Positions 1 to 8,613 of a stretch of DNA of 64,000 nucleotides are shown one piece after another. Numbering within the stretch: the first letter of the stretch is position 1; every line of letters starts with the position of its first letter. This DNA comes from Pradoshia sp. D12 (GTDB lineage: Bacteria > Bacillota > Bacilli > Bacillales > Pradoshiaceae). The notes beneath the pieces were generated by a model, which made no database searches, was not told the DNA's origin, and was given only the letters and a program-made list of their open reading frames with translations. The translations under genes were made by a program, and so were the position numbers. Location of the stretch: the NCBI RefSeq assembly GCF_008935075.1, contig NZ_CP044545.1, forward strand, positions 1,205,501 through 1,269,500, given 5' to 3'.

Positions 1-978
1 CAGCAGAAACTTGAATGGGCTAAGCTTGTTAACGAAAAAACGGTAACAGCAGATGGCCATCACATAGAATTAGCAGCGAACATCGGCACTCCTAAAGATC
101 TTGAAGGTGTTAAAGCAAATGGTGCTGAGGCTGTAGGCTTATATAGAACAGAGTTCTTGTATATGGGAAGAGATAATCTTCCTGGAGAAGAAGAACAGTT
201 TGAATCCTATAAAGCTGTACTTGAAGGTATGGAAGGTAAGCCGGTTGTGGTACGCACATTGGATATTGGTGGAGATAAGGAGCTTCCTTATCTAGATCTA
301 CCGAAAGAAATGAATCCATTCCTTGGATTCCGTGCTATTCGATTATGCCTTGAGGAACTACCGATTTTCAGAACGCAGCTTAGAGCACTTTTACGGGCAA
401 GTGTGTATGGGAATTTAAGAATTATGTTCCCGATGATTGCCACTTTAGATGAATTCAGATCCGCCAAAAAGGTTCTTGAAGAAGAAAAGGCGAAATTAAT
501 TGAAGAAGGTATTGAAGTATCAGATTCTATTCAATTGGGAATCATGGTGGAAATCCCTTCAACTGCGGTAATCGCAGATCAATTTGCTAAGGAAGTAGAT
601 TTCTTCAGCATTGGTACGAATGACTTGATTCAATATACAATGGCTGCAGATAGAATGAACGAACGTGTATCTTACTTGTACCAACCATATAATCCAGCTA
701 TTTTACGTTTAGTAAAAATGGTGATTGAAGCTGCACATAAAGAAGGCAAATGGGCTGGAATGTGTGGAGAAATGGCTGGGGATGAACTGGCGATTCCGTT
801 GCTTGTTGGATTAGGGTTGGATGAGTTTTCAATGAGCGCAACATCTGTTCTGCGTGCACGTTCCCAAATTAAAACACTTACTAGAACCGAAATGCAAGAC
901 TTGGCTGAAAAAGCTATACAAATGCAAACATCAGCAGAGATTGTTGAAATGGTTAAAAAAGCTACAGCTCAAAAATAG
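1..978 (+). CDS. ptsI: PTS enzyme I (phosphoenolpyruvate-protein phosphotransferase), 3' part
   Basis: The frame is open from base 1, so the 5' part lies outside the window; 325 C-terminal residues of a normally ~570-residue protein are present. Enzyme I takes phosphate from PEP and passes it to HPr, the first step of PTS sugar uptake in the cytoplasm. The visible part is the PEP-binding TIM-barrel domain: the [10 protein letters not shown] segment, the signature [19 protein letters not shown], and the catalytic-cysteine segment GMCGEMAG. ptsH is expected just upstream. A strong terminator follows at 1079-1108, so this is the end of the pts operon. Confidence 0.97.
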   Translation, partial: QQKLEWAKLVNEKTVTADGHHIELAANIGTPKDLEGVKANGAEAVGLYRTEFLYMGRDNLPGEEEQFESYKAVLEGMEGKPVVVRTLDIGGDKELPYLDLPKEMNPFLGFRAIRLCLEELPIFRTQLRALLRASVYGNLRIMFPMIATLDEFRSAKKVLEEEKAKLIEEGIEVSDSIQLGIMVEIPSTAVIADQFAKEVDFFSIGTNDLIQYTMAADRMNERVSYLYQPYNPAILRLVKMVIEAAHKEGKWAGMCGEMAGDELAIPLLVGLGLDEFSMSATSVLRARSQIKTLTRTEMQDLAEKAIQMQTSAEIVEMVKKATAQK

Positions 979-1078
979 TTTCAATAAAAATAGATATACA
1001 GGTTTATTTATTTGAACGGAGGGGTACATTAAAGGTGGACACAAAACAGCAACATGCTTTTAGTGACCCCCCTTTCTT

Positions 1079-1108
1079 AATCAACTGGTTTTCCAGTTGA
1101 TTTTTTTT
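1079..1108 (+). terminator. Intrinsic terminator of the pts operon
   Basis: Perfect 10-bp stem AATCAACTGG / CCAGTTGATT with a TTTT loop, followed by a run of eight T. It lies about 100 bp after the ptsI stop and ends transcription before the next gene. Confidence 0.93.
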
Positions 1109-1137
1109 GCTATTATAGAGGTATAGGAGGGAGCGTT

Positions 1138-2019
1138 ATGATGAATTTACATATTGGTTTTATCGGTATTGGTGTAATGGGTAAAAGTATGGCATTGAAT
1201 ATAATGAAGGCGGGATACCCTGTCAGTGTTTATTCCAGAACAAAGTCCAAATGTGAGCCTTTGCTTTCGGAAGGTGCAGATTGGAAGGAGTCCCCTCGTG
1301 CAATCGCTGAGGAAGCCGATGTTATTATTACGATGGTTGGCTATCCTTCTGACGTTGAAGAGATATATCTAGGGGCGGAAGGCTTATTAAAATATGCCAA
1401 GCCGGGTACTTATTTAATTGATATGACCACTTCAGCTCCGTCTTTAGCACAAAAGTTATATGCTGCTGGTAAGGAATTAGGATTGCATGTCCTTGATGCA
1501 CCTGTCTCCGGAGGAGATATTGGTGCACAAAATGCTAATCTTGCCATTATGGTTGGTGGTGATCAATCTGATTTTGAGAGCATGATGCCTGTATTTAAAG
1601 CAATGGGGACAAATATTATCCATCAGGGCGATGCTGGCTCGGGCCAACATACTAAACTATGCAATCAGATAGCCATTGCTACGAATATGATTGGTGTATG
1701 TGAAGCGATTGTTTATGCCGAAAAATCTGGCCTGGATCCTGAAACAGTTTTGAAAAGCATTTCAACTGGTGCTGCTGGAAGTTTTTCCTTAACCAATTTA
1801 GCGCCTAGGATATTAAAAGGTGATTTTGAACCGGGATTTTATATCAAACATTTCTTAAAAGACCTAAAAATTGCATTAGAAGAATCCGAACGGTTAGGTC
1901 TTGACTTTCCAGGGCTAACTTTAGCCAAAGCTATGTATGAAAAATTGGCGGATATGGGAGAAGAGAACCGTGGAACACAAGCCTTGTATAAATATTATAC
2001 TGAGGCATCCAATCAGTAA
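1138..2019 (+). CDS. ykwC: NAD(P)-dependent 3-hydroxyisobutyrate dehydrogenase-family oxidoreductase
   Basis: Member of the beta-hydroxyacid dehydrogenase family, 293 residues, the usual length. The N-terminal Rossmann fold has GIGVMG at residues 10-15; the substrate loop DAPVSGG is at 120-126; the catalytic lysine of the family falls at K173 with N176 behind it. Two ATG codons (1138 and 1141) follow an AGGAGGG ribosome site; the spacing (6 and 9 nt) allows either. Its place between ptsI and patA matches ykwC of B. subtilis, whose natural substrate is, to my knowledge, not settled. It may act on 3-hydroxyisobutyrate, tartronate semialdehyde or a related short hydroxyacid; the sequence alone does not decide. 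Confidence 0.9.
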   Translation: MMNLHIGFIGIGVMGKSMALNIMKAGYPVSVYSRTKSKCEPLLSEGADWKESPRAIAEEADVIITMVGYPSDVEEIYLGAEGLLKYAKPGTYLIDMTTSAPSLAQKLYAAGKELGLHVLDAPVSGGDIGAQNANLAIMVGGDQSDFESMMPVFKAMGTNIIHQGDAGSGQHTKLCNQIAIATNMIGVCEAIVYAEKSGLDPETVLKSISTGAAGSFSLTNLAPRILKGDFEPGFYIKHFLKDLKIALEESERLGLDFPGLTLAKAMYEKLADMGEENRGTQALYKYYTEASNQ

Positions 2020-2031
2020 CTTAGTCTCATT

Positions 2032-2077
2032 AAAAAAAGAAGCATTTCGAAAAGGTATCATGCCTTTAACGAAATGC
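2032..2077 (-). terminator. Terminator at the 3' end of patA
   Basis: Two-part stem GCATTTCG ... CGAAATGC with an inner AAAGG/CCTTT stem. Read on the minus strand it is followed by T-rich sequence (seven T), so it serves patA; on the plus strand the T-tract is weak, so termination of ykwC here is less certain. Confidence 0.8.
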
Positions 2078-2083
2078 CTCTTG

Positions 2084-3238
2084 TTATTTTATCTGCTGAA
2101 TTAGGAAATGTTCAAGTCTGTTTAATCCTTCTTTAAGCTGCTCCATGGAAACAGCATATGATAATCGGAAATATCCTTCTCCATATTTTGAAAAAGCAGA
2201 TCCAGGTATAACAGCTACTTTTTCAAATTGAACCAGCTTGAGGGCAAAATCGAGTGAATTTTTAAAGGCATCTGGTATTTTAATGAAAAAGTAAAATGCG
2301 CCATCCGGTAATACAGTCTGGAGATTCATCGCCGCAAGTCTATTAAAAACATAATCACGACGGTTTTTATATTCCTCTCTCATAGCAGCTGGATCATGTT
2401 CACCGTTCCTCATAGCCTCGAGTGCAGCCATCTGTGAGACAGAGGAGGCACAGGATACGTTATATTGATGAACCTTTATCATATGTTTAATGATTGCTTT
2501 TGGTGCCATCAGAAAGCCGATTCTCCAACCGGTCATGGAATGTGACTTTGATAGACCATTTATAGTAATGGTTTGCTCTCTTATAATGGAACCAATCGAT
2601 GTATGAGTTCTGTCCAAAGTTAATTCACTATAGATTTCATCAGCCAGGATAAAAATATTTTTTCCTCTAACAAGGTCAGCAATTTCCTCCAGTTCCTCTC
2701 TCGTTAATGATACCCCTGTTGGGTTGGACGGATAGGGAAGAACAATACATTTTGTTTTTTCGGTTAGACTTTCTGTGATTAATTGTGGAGTCAATTTAAA
2801 GGAGGTGCTTCTTGTATCAACATGGACTGCTTTTCCCCCTGCTAAGTGAATTAATGGTTCATAACCGGGATAAACAGGGCCAGGCAGAATGACTTCATCT
2901 CCAGGTGTTAAAATAGTCCTGAAGGCAATATCAATCGCCTGACTTGCTCCTACAGTAATCAAAATTTCATCATCCGGATTATATTTAAGTGAATAATGGC
3001 TATACATAAATTTTGATACTTCTTGCCGGAGATCGAGTAAACCGGCATTGTGGGTGTAGGTGGTACAATCTTTTTGAATGGCGTTTATTGCTTTATCTTT
3101 TATATGTAAGGGTGTTGGGAAGTCAGGTAATCCTATTGTAAAGGACAGGACATCATCAATATCAGATACCATATTATAAAACTGCCGAATACCGGATATT
3201 TCTATCTCTTTTACATGAGGATTAATTAAGTGTTCCAT
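2084..3238 (-). CDS. patA: Class I/II PLP-dependent aminotransferase, probable N-acetyl-L,L-diaminopimelate aminotransferase
   Basis: 384-residue fold-type I aminotransferase. Visible landmarks are NPTG at 172-175, the cofactor-binding DEIY at 200-203, the PLP lysine in GLSKSHSMTGWRIG (K231), and a C-terminal YFRLSYAV with the carboxylate-binding arginine. In B. subtilis the gene between ykwC and cheV is patA, assigned to the acetyl branch of lysine/meso-DAP synthesis. The other two dedicated enzymes, dapH and dapL, lie about 12 kb downstream on the plus strand, which fits that role. Broad aromatic or methionine aminotransferase activity cannot be excluded from sequence. Transcribed against its neighbours and ended by its own terminator. 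Confidence 0.92.
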   Translation of the reverse strand: MEHLINPHVKEIEISGIRQFYNMVSDIDDVLSFTIGLPDFPTPLHIKDKAINAIQKDCTTYTHNAGLLDLRQEVSKFMYSHYSLKYNPDDEILITVGASQAIDIAFRTILTPGDEVILPGPVYPGYEPLIHLAGGKAVHVDTRSTSFKLTPQLITESLTEKTKCIVLPYPSNPTGVSLTREELEEIADLVRGKNIFILADEIYSELTLDRTHTSIGSIIREQTITINGLSKSHSMTGWRIGFLMAPKAIIKHMIKVHQYNVSCASSVSQMAALEAMRNGEHDPAAMREEYKNRRDYVFNRLAAMNLQTVLPDGAFYFFIKIPDAFKNSLDFALKLVQFEKVAVIPGSAFSKYGEGYFRLSYAVSMEQLKEGLNRLEHFLIQQIK

Positions 3239-3405
3239 TCCAGGTCATACCTCCTAATTACAGTTCTTATCTTTATTATTATAAGGTTGCTTTAGGAAAG
3301 TGTACACTATCCTACTCTAAATGGTTGTATGCAAGATTGGGTGAATGATGCATACTTGGTTTGGAATACTATGGGTAATTCGTTTTGCTTAGGTGGGGGA
3401 AGATA

Positions 3406-4362
3406 GTGTACCGAATACTTGTTAAGGATCAAACTGATGGTATAAAGGAAATGACTTTGGAGGACTTACAGAAGCGTGATTATAGCCTGGTATGGGTTGA
3501 TATCCTCGCACCGCAAGAATATGAGGCTAATATACTCCGTACGTATTTTAATTTTCACCCTCTCACTATAGAGGACTGTCTTGATCGAATCAACCAGAGA
3601 CCTAAAGTGGATTTTTATCAATCCTATATGTTTTTTATCATTCATTCCTTAAATGAAAACTTCGAAAGAAATGAGATTGATATTTACGTAAATGAAAAAG
3701 CAATCGTAACCGTTCATGAAGATCATATAGAGGAAATAGATAAAGTATGGGGAGTAACAGATCAATTGGATACTTCTATCCATGTCCTGCATAAAATTAT
3801 TGATGCAGTAGTAGATGCTTATCTTCCAAAGGCCTATCAAATAGAGGAGCAATTAAATGTCTTGGAAGATCACCTGCAGCATTCTCTTAATAATGATCCA
3901 ATGAGTCAGTTATACGAAATTCGAACGATGATTTCGCGACTAAGAAGAATTATCTTGCCCATGAATGATTTGATGTACAGGATTATTCATTCTGAGAGAA
4001 TCAGTGCTCTTTCTGAACATCATCATTACCTTAATGATGTGTATGATCATTTATTGAAATTAAAAGAATTGGTTGATGGCTACAAAGAGTTCTCAACAGA
4101 TCTGAGAGATAGTTATATGGCGGTCAGTTCAAATAAAATGAATGAAACAATGATGACCTTGACGATTATTACGACTATTTTCATGCCATTAACATTTATT
4201 GCAGGTTTATATGGTATGAATTTTTCTGAAATGCCTGGTTTAAGTTTTCGCAATGGTTTTTGGTATGTTCTTCTTTTTATGATTATCATCACAGTTATAA
4301 TGATGATTCTCTTTATGCTGAAAGGTTGGTTATTCCGAAGGCTGTACAGAAATGAAAAATAA
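3406..4362 (+). CDS. corA: CorA-type divalent cation (Mg2+) transporter
   Basis: CorA/MIT family inner-membrane channel for Mg2+ and possibly Co2+/Ni2+. The long cytoplasmic helical domain is followed by two C-terminal membrane segments; the pore signature YGMNF is at about residues 269-273. An upstream in-frame TTG (3385) would add seven residues, but AGGTGGGGG at 3391-3399 is well placed only for the GTG at 3406 (6-nt spacing), so I take GTG as start, giving 318 residues. Monocistronic, flanked by the patA gene on the other strand and a hairpin at 4365-4402. No M-box riboswitch is apparent in the short leader. Confidence 0.93.
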   Translation: MYRILVKDQTDGIKEMTLEDLQKRDYSLVWVDILAPQEYEANILRTYFNFHPLTIEDCLDRINQRPKVDFYQSYMFFIIHSLNENFERNEIDIYVNEKAIVTVHEDHIEEIDKVWGVTDQLDTSIHVLHKIIDAVVDAYLPKAYQIEEQLNVLEDHLQHSLNNDPMSQLYEIRTMISRLRRIILPMNDLMYRIIHSERISALSEHHHYLNDVYDHLLKLKELVDGYKEFSTDLRDSYMAVSSNKMNETMMTLTIITTIFMPLTFIAGLYGMNFSEMPGLSFRNGFWYVLLFMIIITVIMMILFMLKGWLFRRLYRNEK

Positions 4363-4364
4363 AT

Positions 4365-4402
4365 AGCGGCTTAGCTCTATTGTATTTAGAACTAAAGCCG
4401 CT
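4365..4402. terminator. Hairpin between corA and a small minus-strand gene
   Basis: AGCGGCTT / AAGCCGCT stem between two convergent genes. The T-tract is poor on the plus strand and only moderate on the minus strand (TATTTATTTTTC), so efficiency is uncertain; convergent position supports a terminator role. Confidence 0.5.
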
Positions 4403-4438
4403 TAGGTCATGTTTACAGGACTGGGTCCTTTATTTATA

Positions 4439-4609
4439 TTAATATCCGTAATCCCAATCGATTTCTTCTGGATGCCACATAGTAAGCTGAGGAGTTGCGT
4501 AAGATTCATCAGTTTGGTTATGTGTGTATTTTTCAACTTCGCTAAATTGAATATTCTCTAAACAAGTAATAACATGGTTATCTTCATATAAAATGGCAGT
4601 ACCTTTCAT
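4439..4609 (-). CDS. Small hypothetical protein, 56 residues
   Basis: Open frame of 57 codons on the minus strand, ATG start with a GAAGGGG ribosome site 9 nt upstream and a TAA stop beside the corA hairpin. The product starts MKGTAILYEDNHVITCL and ends EEIDWDYGY; it is acidic and rich in aromatic residues at the C-terminus, with no membrane segment or signal peptide. I do not recognise a family. Position between two well-formed intergenic signals, a good start site and normal codon use make it likely to be real. Confidence 0.7.
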   Translation of the reverse strand: MKGTAILYEDNHVITCLENIQFSEVEKYTHNQTDESYATPQLTMWHPEEIDWDYGY

Positions 4610-4748
4610 AAGTCAACCCCTTCTTTCCAGCATATTGATTTAAGTTATGCTTTTATCTGTATAATAGTCCTCATTTGTTAAAGCGTCTATATCATTGAGC
4701 AAAGTTTCACAAAATAAACACGATTATCGATTTAAATTTAAATATTTA

Positions 4749-4775
4749 TAAAAAAACATTAATTTAAGCCGATAC
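4749..4775 (+). promoter_or_regulatory. Sigma-D (motility) promoter of cheV
   Basis: TAAA at 4749-4752, exactly 15 nt, then GCCGATAC at 4768-4775. The sigma-D consensus of B. subtilis is TAAA-N15-GCCGATAT, so one base differs. It sits 63 bp before the cheV start, and cheV is a known sigma-D gene in B. subtilis. Confidence 0.9.
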
Positions 4776-4837
4776 TAGAAAGAAGGCTTTATCTTACTGC
4801 AATTAATCGTAAGAGATATGGAAAGGCGCTGTTAAAA

Positions 4838-5743
4838 ATGAATGAACAAAAAGGAATCCTGCTAGAGAGCGGAACAAATGAGTTGGAAATCGTGGAATTT
4901 GGTATTGGCGAGCATAAATTTGGAATTAATGTTATCAAAGTTAAAGAAATTATTAACCCAGTACGGATTACCGGTGTTCCACAAACACATCATCATGTTG
5001 AAGGAATCATTGAACTTCGTGGAGAGATACTCCCTGTAGTAGATATTGCCAGTGCACTGAATCTCCCAGCATCCCAAGCTCCTGAAAAAGATAAATTTAT
5101 AGTGACTGAGTTTAATAAAATGAAGGTCATTTTTCATGTACATACCGTTACCCAAATCCATAGGATTTCATGGAACCAAATAGAAAAACCATCTGATATG
5201 TACCAGGGATTGGATAGTCAGATTACTGGTGTCATTAAAATGAATAATGAAATGCTTTTACTGCTTGATTATGAAAAAATTATTTTGGAAATCAATCCGG
5301 AATCAGGAATAACCATTAATCAGATTCAAAAATTAGGAGTTAGAGAACGATCTAATAAGCATTTATTAATTGCTGAGGATTCACCGCTGTTGCGGAAGCT
5401 GTTGATGCAGACATTAAAAGAAGCCGGTTATGAACAACTCGATTTCTTTGAAAATGGCAAGGAAGCGCTAACCTTTATAGAGGGAAAGGCACTAGCAGGA
5501 ACCTTACTGAATGATGTACATTTGGTAATTACAGATATAGAAATGCCACAAATGGATGGTCACCATCTAACCAAACGAATTAAAGAAAATCCTACCTTGT
5601 CGGATTTGCCTGTTATCATTTTTTCATCATTAATTACGGACGATTTAAGGCATAAGGGAGAGTTGGTAGGAGCAGATGCACAAATTAGTAAACCTGAAAT
5701 AGTTGAACTGGTCAAACAGTTAGACAAACTTTTACAAAAGTAA
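4838..5743 (+). CDS. cheV: Chemotaxis coupling/adaptation protein CheV
   Basis: 301 residues with the CheV architecture: an N-terminal CheW-like domain (about 15-155; LEIVEFGIGEHKFGINV, then IIELRGEILPVVDI) and a C-terminal response-regulator receiver domain (about 175-300). In the receiver, acidic E180/D181, the phosphorylatable D233 in VITDIEMP and the conserved K285 in QISKPE are all present. It couples receptors to CheA and takes phosphate from CheA during adaptation. Transcribed alone from a sigma-D promoter and closed by a strong shared terminator, so it belongs to the motility regulon though no other motility gene is nearby. Confidence 0.97.
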   Translation: MNEQKGILLESGTNELEIVEFGIGEHKFGINVIKVKEIINPVRITGVPQTHHHVEGIIELRGEILPVVDIASALNLPASQAPEKDKFIVTEFNKMKVIFHVHTVTQIHRISWNQIEKPSDMYQGLDSQITGVIKMNNEMLLLLDYEKIILEINPESGITINQIQKLGVRERSNKHLLIAEDSPLLRKLLMQTLKEAGYEQLDFFENGKEALTFIEGKALAGTLLNDVHLVITDIEMPQMDGHHLTKRIKENPTLSDLPVIIFSSLITDDLRHKGELVGADAQISKPEIVELVKQLDKLLQK

Positions 5744-5778
5744 AGCTGCTGAACCCTTTGTTCAGCAGCTTTACTTTT
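5742..5778. terminator. Bidirectional terminator between cheV and ykyB
   Basis: 13-bp perfect stem AAAGCTGCTGAAC / GTTCAGCAGCTTT with a 5-nt loop, T-rich on the plus side. It separates convergent genes and overlaps the last bases of ykyB. Confidence 0.9.
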
Positions 5779-6265
5779 TCCAATTTTGATATGGATAGGA
5801 TTCACCAAGACGCGTAAAAGTCGGTTTTTGGTATTTCTTTTTATAGTCTTTAGCGCGATCATTATCTGAATTTTCCTTGCATCCTGTATAAGACATCAAT
5901 AGTTTTTTTGCTTTAGATAAAGAAAGACGTGAAGAGGGGTTTCTTACCTCTTTTGATAAATGACCAAGATGTGTTAATGTTTGAAAGTCGTCCTTTGAGG
6001 GCGGAATATGGAATGTATACTTTCCGCATTGTATCAGTACATCTGATTGTTGGAAGCTTAAATGAGGATGGTCTGAATATTGAAGGCCTATTTTCTTTGC
6101 CTTTCCTTCTTCAAGCATTTTAATAATCGTTTTTTTCTTTAGATTGTATAGAAATTTAGGGTCTGATGCAGTTTTTGCATGTCTATTCACAGAATAAATC
6201 GCTTCTCCCAGGTCATCGGCAGTAAAACAGGCGGGATTAGGAAGATTCCCATTATTTTGATTCAT
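5771..6265 (-). CDS. ykyB: YkyB family protein of unknown function
   Basis: 164 residues, matching the family (about 150-165) and its place next to cheV in Bacillus. Recognisable segments are EAIYSVNRHAKTASDPKFLY near the N-terminus, KKIGLQYSDHPHLSFQQSDV in the middle, and FTRLGESYPY at the end. Soluble and basic, no signal peptide. Function unknown as far as I know; nothing here adds to it. Confidence 0.9.
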   Translation of the reverse strand: MNQNNGNLPNPACFTADDLGEAIYSVNRHAKTASDPKFLYNLKKKTIIKMLEEGKAKKIGLQYSDHPHLSFQQSDVLIQCGKYTFHIPPSKDDFQTLTHLGHLSKEVRNPSSRLSLSKAKKLLMSYTGCKENSDNDRAKDYKKKYQKPTFTRLGESYPYQNWKK

Positions 6266-6445
6266 AAATGTTCCTTTCTTCTAAGAATATTTCATGATAA
6301 TAAGTAAAAGCATATAACTGATTATAACGTGTTCTGCTATGGGATAAAAGGAAAAACGTTTCATATCTTATTTGAACGAATTAATTTTCAAAACAGACTA
6401 TTGAGAAATTGAAGGTAAAAGAATTATGAAAGTGAGTGTGATACC

Positions 6446-6826
6446 TTGCAAAAGCTGCTACTTACTGGTTGCGGAGGGGCAATGGGTGCGTTAGCTCGAT
6501 ACGGGATAAGTTTATTGATCCCGTCATCTGGCAGTCCTATTCCGTTTAACACCTTATTCATAAATGGTTTTGGAAGCTTTGTTTTAGCCTATCTCACCTA
6601 TTCGCTATTTAAAAATGAGGGAAATGAAAGATTAAAATTATTTTTTGGAACTGGTTTATGTGGAGGATTTACAACGATGAGTAGCTTTGCATTGGAAATA
6701 ACCAATCTCGCAGCAACTTATCCCCTATATAGTCTTATTTATTTTTTTCTGAGTATGATTGCAGGTCTCTTAATGGCATGGTTAGGGTTTATTATGTCTA
6801 GTTGGATAAAGAGGGAAGCGCGTTGA
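6446..6826 (+). CDS. crcB: Fluoride channel FluC/CrcB, first subunit
   Basis: 126 residues with four membrane segments. Family landmarks: GGAMGALARYG at the N-terminus, the pore asparagine segment FINGFGSFVLAY, and GFTTMSSFALE in the third helix. TTG start with AAGTGAG upstream. FluC channels export F- down its gradient as a dual-topology dimer; genomes with two adjacent crcB genes, as here, usually make a heterodimer. The stop overlaps the start of the second subunit. I looked for a fluoride riboswitch in the 180-bp leader and did not see one. Confidence 0.92.
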   Translation: MQKLLLTGCGGAMGALARYGISLLIPSSGSPIPFNTLFINGFGSFVLAYLTYSLFKNEGNERLKLFFGTGLCGGFTTMSSFALEITNLAATYPLYSLIYFFLSMIAGLLMAWLGFIMSSWIKREAR

Positions 6827-7185
6827 TTATATTAATTGTATTAGGTGGTTTTCTCGGAGCATGTTTAAGATATGTAATGACTGGCTGGTTAAAAAAATAT
6901 AATCATTCATTTCCTCTAGCTACTCTTGTTATTAATTTAATTGGTTCGTGTTTAATTGGTATATCGGCCGGGATAGGAATAGAGCGGGGAAGCGGTATGC
7001 ATATGTTTACTGTGATAGGAAGCTTGGGGGCTTTTACTACATTCTCAACTTTTGCAATTGAAGCCTTGGATTTAATGCTGAGCCGGGAACACCGCAAGTT
7101 ATTGCTTTATGTAAGTTTTTCTTTGGCAGGAACGTCAGTTTGTTGTATGTTGTGCTATCATCTTATGAAAAATATAGGACATTAA
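6823..7185 (+). CDS. crcB: Fluoride channel FluC/CrcB, second subunit
   Basis: Second CrcB homologue, 120 residues and four membrane segments, with GGFLGACLRYVM, LVINLIGSCLIG and GAFTTFSTFAIE. An upstream TTG (6802) exists, but the TTG at 6823 overlaps the preceding stop in a TTGA arrangement and has AGAGGGA at a good distance, so I choose it; this implies translational coupling. The two subunits differ strongly in sequence, as expected of an obligate heterodimer in which the partners insert in opposite orientations. Confidence 0.92.
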   Translation: MIILIVLGGFLGACLRYVMTGWLKKYNHSFPLATLVINLIGSCLIGISAGIGIERGSGMHMFTVIGSLGAFTTFSTFAIEALDLMLSREHRKLLLYVSFSLAGTSVCCMLCYHLMKNIGH

Positions 7186-7242
7186 CCGCTCGTCTCTATG
7201 AAAATTCGACAATGTATTATAAAATAATCGAAAGAAATGTAA

Positions 7243-7434
7243 TTTATTTCAAAAAATGAACTATTAGGTGCCCTGACTATGACAACTTTAAAGAGTAACA
7301 TTAAAAGCTATACAGGTAATAAACAGGTAGATTTTCTGTTAGATATACAATGTGAAAAAGCACAGGGTTTTTATTTTTCAAGACCAATTCCTGCTATTGA
7401 AGCTGAAGAGAAGTATCTGAAAAAGAAGAAATAA
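7243..7434 (+). pseudogene. Remnant of an EAL-domain (c-di-GMP phosphodiesterase) gene
   Basis: The open frame after a stop at 7240 encodes about 63 residues; an ATG at 7279 would give 51. It contains LLDIQCEKAQGFYFSRPIPA, which closely resembles the extreme C-terminal motif of EAL domains (gC..aQGyyFSrPlp). The catalytic EAL motif and the rest of the roughly 240-residue domain are missing, and the preceding part does not resemble the family. B. subtilis carries the EAL gene ykuI in this neighbourhood, so this may be what is left of it. No clear ribosome site; unlikely to be functional. Confidence 0.65.
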
Positions 7435-7460
7435 CACATGGCATAAAACAGCCAGAAAAT

Positions 7461-7498
7461 AGGCAAACGGGCAGAATGTAGGGTCTGCTCGTTTGCCT
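7461..7498. terminator. Terminator between the EAL remnant and ykuE
   Basis: 14-bp stem AGGCAAACGGGCAG / CTGCTCGTTTGCCT (one G-T pair), followed on the plus strand by TTATCGTTTTTTT. It ends directly at the ykuE stop codon and can serve both strands. Confidence 0.8.
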
Positions 7499-8377
7499 TT
7501 ATCGTTTTTTTAAGCCTTCTTGGCCTTTCTGCAAATCAATGACCGTGATTTCAGGACGTGAAAATAACCGGTATGGAATTCGGGTTGTACCTAAACCACG
7601 ATTTACATACAAGGATAAAGGGCCAACTTTATAGGATCCTTCCCTGTATTTTTCTGCAAAAGGAGGAGTCACAATCGCACCCAAAAGAGGAAACTGAATT
7701 TGTCCTCCATGACTATGTCCGCTTAATTGTAAATGAACTGGGTAACTGGCGGCATAATCAGCATAATCAGGAGCGTGAGATAGAAGAATGGTAAATAAAT
7801 CACTGGATTGTACCGGTATACTTACATCCAGGTTGGGCTTGCCGAGCATTGCATCATCTACCCCGCTTATTACGATTTGACGGCCATTCTGCAGGGTTAT
7901 AAAGTTTGATTCATTTACTAACAGGGTAAATCCATTACTAACCATAGTCTCTTTGTAAATTTCCGTACCATAACCGCCATGGTCATGATTGCCAAAAACG
8001 CAATATTTACCAAGAGGTGCCTCCAGCTGACTTAATAATTGATTGAGCTTAGGAGTTATTCTATATTCATTCGGATTATCCATCAGGTCACCTGTAAAAC
8101 AAATAATATCGGGATTAAGTGAATGAATGGTTTCAACCGTTTTTTCTAAATCTGACAAATTATATTGGAAACCCAAATGAGTATCACTGAATTGGACAAT
8201 TCTAATATTTTGAAAGGAGTCTGGAATAAGTGGGTGGGAATAGGAAAAACGTGTTATATCAACCCAGGAGGGTTCAATATCTTTCATATAAAATCGCCCT
8301 CCTATAAGAGAGCAAAGAATAGTAGCTATATAGGCAAATGATTTTTTTAAAAAGAATCTTCTGGTTATTTTCTTCAT
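7499..8377 (-). CDS. ykuE: Tat-exported metallophosphoesterase YkuE
   Basis: 292-residue calcineurin-like phosphoesterase. The N-terminus carries a twin-arginine signal, TRRFFLKK at residues 5-12, followed by a hydrophobic stretch. Metal-binding motifs appear in order: FSDTHLG (D65, H67), FTGDLMDN (D97), FGNHDH (N130, H131), LLSHAPD, and SGHSHGGQ. In B. subtilis YkuE is a Tat substrate and a metal-dependent phosphodiesterase linked to the cell wall. Monocistronic on the minus strand. The tat genes are not in this window. Confidence 0.93.
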   Translation of the reverse strand: MKKITRRFFLKKSFAYIATILCSLIGGRFYMKDIEPSWVDITRFSYSHPLIPDSFQNIRIVQFSDTHLGFQYNLSDLEKTVETIHSLNPDIICFTGDLMDNPNEYRITPKLNQLLSQLEAPLGKYCVFGNHDHGGYGTEIYKETMVSNGFTLLVNESNFITLQNGRQIVISGVDDAMLGKPNLDVSIPVQSSDLFTILLSHAPDYADYAASYPVHLQLSGHSHGGQIQFPLLGAIVTPPFAEKYREGSYKVGPLSLYVNRGLGTTRIPYRLFSRPEITVIDLQKGQEGLKKR

Positions 8378-8613
8378 TATAAAGTTCCTATCTCATAATA
8401 GTCAGTCTAATCCTATCATTCATTAAGAAAATTGTTAAGATGTATGAGTATTACTTTTTGATTACAAAATTTATGTGCTATTTGGTCTATAGATTAACTA
8501 CCTAAAATAAGGTAAAATTAAAATACAATAGGTATTTAGATTTATAGAAATAATGATTTATATATTTAGTTAACTGAATGGGATGTTTCATTCTGAGGAC
8601 GAGGGTGTTACAG

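Noticed and set aside
1035-1100. A 21-codon GTG-started ORF after ptsI with GGAGGGG upstream
   Set aside because: Its 3' half is the terminator stem of the pts operon; the apparent coding is most simply explained by chance. The T-tract and stem are perfect.
6266-6445. Fluoride riboswitch upstream of crcB
   Set aside because: Searched by eye for the conserved GG-GATGG/TTCGCC core; not found.
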